Made by a program: the position numbers and the translations under genes. The notes below the pieces were generated by a model. The model did no database searches. It saw only the letters and a program-made list of their open reading frames with translations, and was not told where the DNA came from. A DNA stretch of 7,016 nt from assembly GCA_937907055.1 (NCBI GenBank), contig CALCTW010000113.1, forward strand, positions 1 to 7,016. Reading direction: 5' to 3'. This document shows, one piece after another, positions 5,003 to 7,016 of the stretch; position 1 is the first letter of the stretch; every line of letters begins with the position of its first letter. Source of the DNA: an uncultured Clostridia bacterium (GTDB lineage: Bacteria; Bacillota; Clostridia; Christensenellales; Aristaeellaceae).

Positions 5003-7016
5003 TCAGTCGATGGAAACGACGACGTGCAGGGTGTTGCCCTTTCCTTCGGGAAGGGGAACGACCTGACCTTCAATGGCCTTTCCTTCGACGGTCAGCGTGA
5101 TCTTGCCCTTTTCGCCGCCGGCATTGTTCTTGATGACCACTTCGTAGTCATTGCCGCGGAACTCGCGGTGGACCTTGAGCTCCTTCAGATCGGCAGGGAG
5201 GCAGGGATCCAGCATCAGGCCGTCATACTGGGGCTTGATGCCCAGGATGCCCTGGCTGATGGCATAGAAGTTCCAAGCGGAGGTACCGGTGAGCCAGGAG
5301 TTCTTGGCTTCGCCGGGGAGAGGCGCTTCCTTGCCGTTGATGGTCTGCGCGTAAACGTAGGGCTCGGTACGGTGGAGCTTCTGATCCTTGATATAGGCGG
5401 GCGCGATCTTCTTGTACAGATCGAAGGCGCGGTCGCCGTGACCGAGGACGGTCTCACCCAGGATGATCCAGGGATTGTTGTGGCAGAAGACAGAACCGTT
5501 CTCCTTGAATCCCGGGGGATAGGAGGAGACTTCACCCAGTTCGAGATGATACTTGGTGTAGGCGGGATAGAGCAGGACGATGCCGTGCTCGTATTCGAGC
5601 AGCTCCTTGGTGGAATCCATCGCCTTCTGAGCCATGCCGTTCTCGACACCGATACCGGCCATGACGCACATGCCCTGAGGCTCGATATAGATCTGGCCTT
5701 CTTCGCACTCGCTGCTGCCGACCTTGTTGCCGTAAGCATCGTAAGCGCGGACGAACCAGTTGCCGTCCCAGCCGGCGGTCTCGACAGCCTTGGTCATCGC
5801 GGCCTTTTCAGCCATGGCGAAGGCGGCTTCTTCGGGCTCGCCGCTCATTTCGAACAGCTTGGCGTAATCATCCGCGACGCTGACATACATGCCGGCGATG
5901 AAAACGCTCTCGGCAATGCCGGTGTCATTGTTGGTGACGGTCTGGAAGCTCTCGCCCGGTTCGGCGGAGAAGCAGTTGAGGTTGAGGCAGTCGTTCCAGT
6001 CGGCACGGCCGATCAGCGGCAGACCGTGGGGACCCTTATGCTCCGCGATGTAGCGGAAGGAACGGCGCAGATGCTCCAGCATCGGGGCGGCCAGGGCGGG
6101 ATCGTTGTCGAAATCGACCACTTCCTGCAGGATGGACATATCGCCGCTTTCCTTGATGTAGGCCGCGATGGCGAAGATGAGCCAGAGGGGGTCATCATTG
6201 AAGCCGGAGCCGACACCTTCGTTGCCGCGCTTGGTGAGGGGCTGATACTGATGATAGGCGCTGCCGTCCGGGAACTGGGTGGACGCGATGTCCAGAATGC
6301 GCTCGCGGGCGCGCTCGGGGATCAGGTGCACAAAGCCCAGCAGGTCCTGCGAGCAGTCGCGGAAGCCCATGCCGCGGCCGATGCCGCTCTCGAACATGGA
6401 GGTGGAACGGCTCATGTTGAAGGTGACCATGCACTGGTAGGGGTTCCAGATGTTGACCATGCGGCCCAGCTTCTCATCATTGGTGGTGAGGGTGTAGGCG
6501 GACAGCAGGTTGTCCCAGTGGGCCTTCAGGGCGTTGAAGGCGGCCTCGATCTGCTCGTCGGTCTTCAGGGAAGCGAGCAGCTCCTTGGCGGGCGCCTTGT
6601 TGATCACGCCGCGGGCAGCCCACTTCTCGCTCTCGGGCAGCTCGTCGTATGCTATCAGGCAGGGATGAATCTTCTTGCCGTCGTCTCTGACCGCGCCGAA
6701 TTTCCAGCCGTCATTGATCCTGCCGGCAGACCAGACCTCGTGCGTATTCTCAGCCAGCTTCTCGGCAAGCTCAAGTATCTCTGCGGAAAGAACGATGTCG
6801 CTGTTCTTGTCGTGCTCGACGATCTTCACAAAGATCGGCAGGGCGACGCCCGGCGCGACTGCGATGCCTTGCCGTTCGCCCTTGACCAGCAGGCCGCACA
6901 CCTTGACATGCTGCGTCCAATCCTTGCCGACGTGGTTGAAATCGGCGCATTCCGCTTTCACGGTCACTTTCATCTGTGTGACGTCCGCGCTGGCGTTGGC
7001 GGCGTCCATGCCAGGC
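5003..7016 (-). CDS. Mosaic protein: unidentified N-terminal segment, RyR domain, then N-terminally truncated GH94 phosphorylase (5' end may lie outside window)
   Basis: From the first ATG (7009) the product has 668 residues, but the frame is still open to the window edge and there is no room to see a ribosome binding site. Residues 13-69 are a beta-type segment (FNHVGKDW, VEHDK) like short extracellular Clostridia domains. Residues 71-128 match a RyR (ryanodine-receptor repeat) domain: LAEKLAENTHEVW, GWKFG, VRDD, HPCL and YDELPESEK. From about 128 on it is GH94, which phosphorolyses cellobiose or related beta-glucosides. MVNIWNPYQCMVTFNMSR (184-201), ESGIGRGMGFRD (207-218), IGRADWNDCLNLN (333-345, containing the general-acid Asp), FCHNNPW (508-514) and TGTSAW (574-579, phosphate site) are all present. 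Full GH94 enzymes are about 810 residues, so the N-terminal beta-sandwich and linker (~260 residues) are missing. Activity of this hybrid is doubtful, because the missing domain packs against the catalytic (alpha/alpha)6 barrel. The RyR stretch uses AGA, AGG, ATA and CTT codons that look rare in the GH94 part. Probable chimera; the GH94 identity itself is secure. Confidence 0.82.
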   Translation of the reverse strand, partial: PGMDAANASADVTQMKVTVKAECADFNHVGKDWTQHVKVCGLLVKGERQGIAVAPGVALPIFVKIVEHDKNSDIVLSAEILELAEKLAENTHEVWSAGRINDGWKFGAVRDDGKKIHPCLIAYDELPESEKWAARGVINKAPAKELLASLKTDEQIEAAFNALKAHWDNLLSAYTLTTNDEKLGRMVNIWNPYQCMVTFNMSRSTSMFESGIGRGMGFRDCSQDLLGFVHLIPERARERILDIASTQFPDGSAYHQYQPLTKRGNEGVGSGFNDDPLWLIFAIAAYIKESGDMSILQEVVDFDNDPALAAPMLEHLRRSFRYIAEHKGPHGLPLIGRADWNDCLNLNCFSAEPGESFQTVTNNDTGIAESVFIAGMYVSVADDYAKLFEMSGEPEEAAFAMAEKAAMTKAVETAGWDGNWFVRAYDAYGNKVGSSECEEGQIYIEPQGMCVMAGIGVENGMAQKAMDSTKELLEYEHGIVLLYPAYTKYHLELGEVSSYPPGFKENGSVFCHNNPWIILGETVLGHGDRAFDLYKKIAPAYIKDQKLHRTEPYVYAQTINGKEAPLPGEAKNSWLTGTSAWNFYAISQGILGIKPQYDGLMLDPCLPADLKELKVHREFRGNDYEVVIKNNAGGEKGKITLTVEGKAIEGQVVPLPEGKGNTLHVVVSID
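6620..6634 (-). other. Junction between RyR-like and GH94-like coding sequence
   Basis: The codons for ESEKW (residues 126-130) mark the switch. RyR proteins commonly run LPESEKEYDRN at this point, while cellobiose phosphorylases as I remember them have an EKW...VINK segment here. Shared Glu-Lys codons could have served as a short match for the join. The reading frame is maintained. Confidence 0.6.

Noticed and set aside
6626..6799. RyR domain as a calcium-channel component
   Set aside because: Bacterial RyR repeats are short soluble domains found in many unrelated proteins. There are no membrane segments here, so the name implies no channel function.
1..7016. Mobile element, defence system, CRISPR or phage island
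   Set aside because: No transposase, integrase, nuclease, repeat array, tRNA or flanking direct repeats were found on either strand. The genes are metabolic or regulatory.

Overview
The window looks like a piece of an uncultured, GC-rich Clostridia-type (Firmicutes) genome, probably from a gut or rumen community. The evidence is strong AGGAGG-type ribosome binding sites, SigA-type promoters, short-stem U-tract terminators, and the gene families present: a xylose-isomerase-like sugar epimerase, a GH94 phosphorylase, and TetR and Xre regulators. There are no RNA genes, insertion sequences or CRISPR arrays.

Layout. On the + strand, bases 1-618 hold the end of an EamA/DMT transporter. A near-consensus promoter (623-651) then drives a two-gene unit: a hybrid FMN-enzyme gene (686-1456) and a TIM-barrel sugar isomerase/epimerase (1469-2308), closed by a terminator. 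A second terminator of opposite orientation serves the minus-strand genes: a FabG-like short-chain dehydrogenase (2436-3176), preceded by a small Xre-type regulator (3298-3546). Back on the + strand are a small secreted protein (3742-4158) and a TetR-family regulator (4322-4918). A bidirectional terminator separates the latter from the minus-strand gene 5003-7016, which ends in a large C-terminal part of a GH94 cellobiose-phosphorylase-type enzyme.

Two things stand out. First, the SDR and tetR promoters carry the same 12 bases (GTCGTTAAGACA) exactly 6 nt downstream of their -10 boxes. This makes a shared operator, and so a TetR-SDR regulatory pair, the best-supported new regulatory proposal here. 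Second, both outer genes are mosaics. The left one starts with about 27 residues that look like the N-terminus of ribosomal protein L11 methyltransferase (PrmA), then switches to an FMN-dependent alpha-hydroxy-acid dehydrogenase lacking its first ~90-100 residues. The right one runs from an unrelated beta-type segment into a RyR (ryanodine-receptor repeat) domain and then into a GH94 enzyme lacking its first ~260 residues. All the switches are in frame. They bracket a ~5.9 kb block that is otherwise normal. The simplest explanation is chimeric assembly (or another artificial join) of a fragment truncated at both ends; genuine gene fusion is the alternative. Functional claims for the two mosaic proteins should be read with that in mind.
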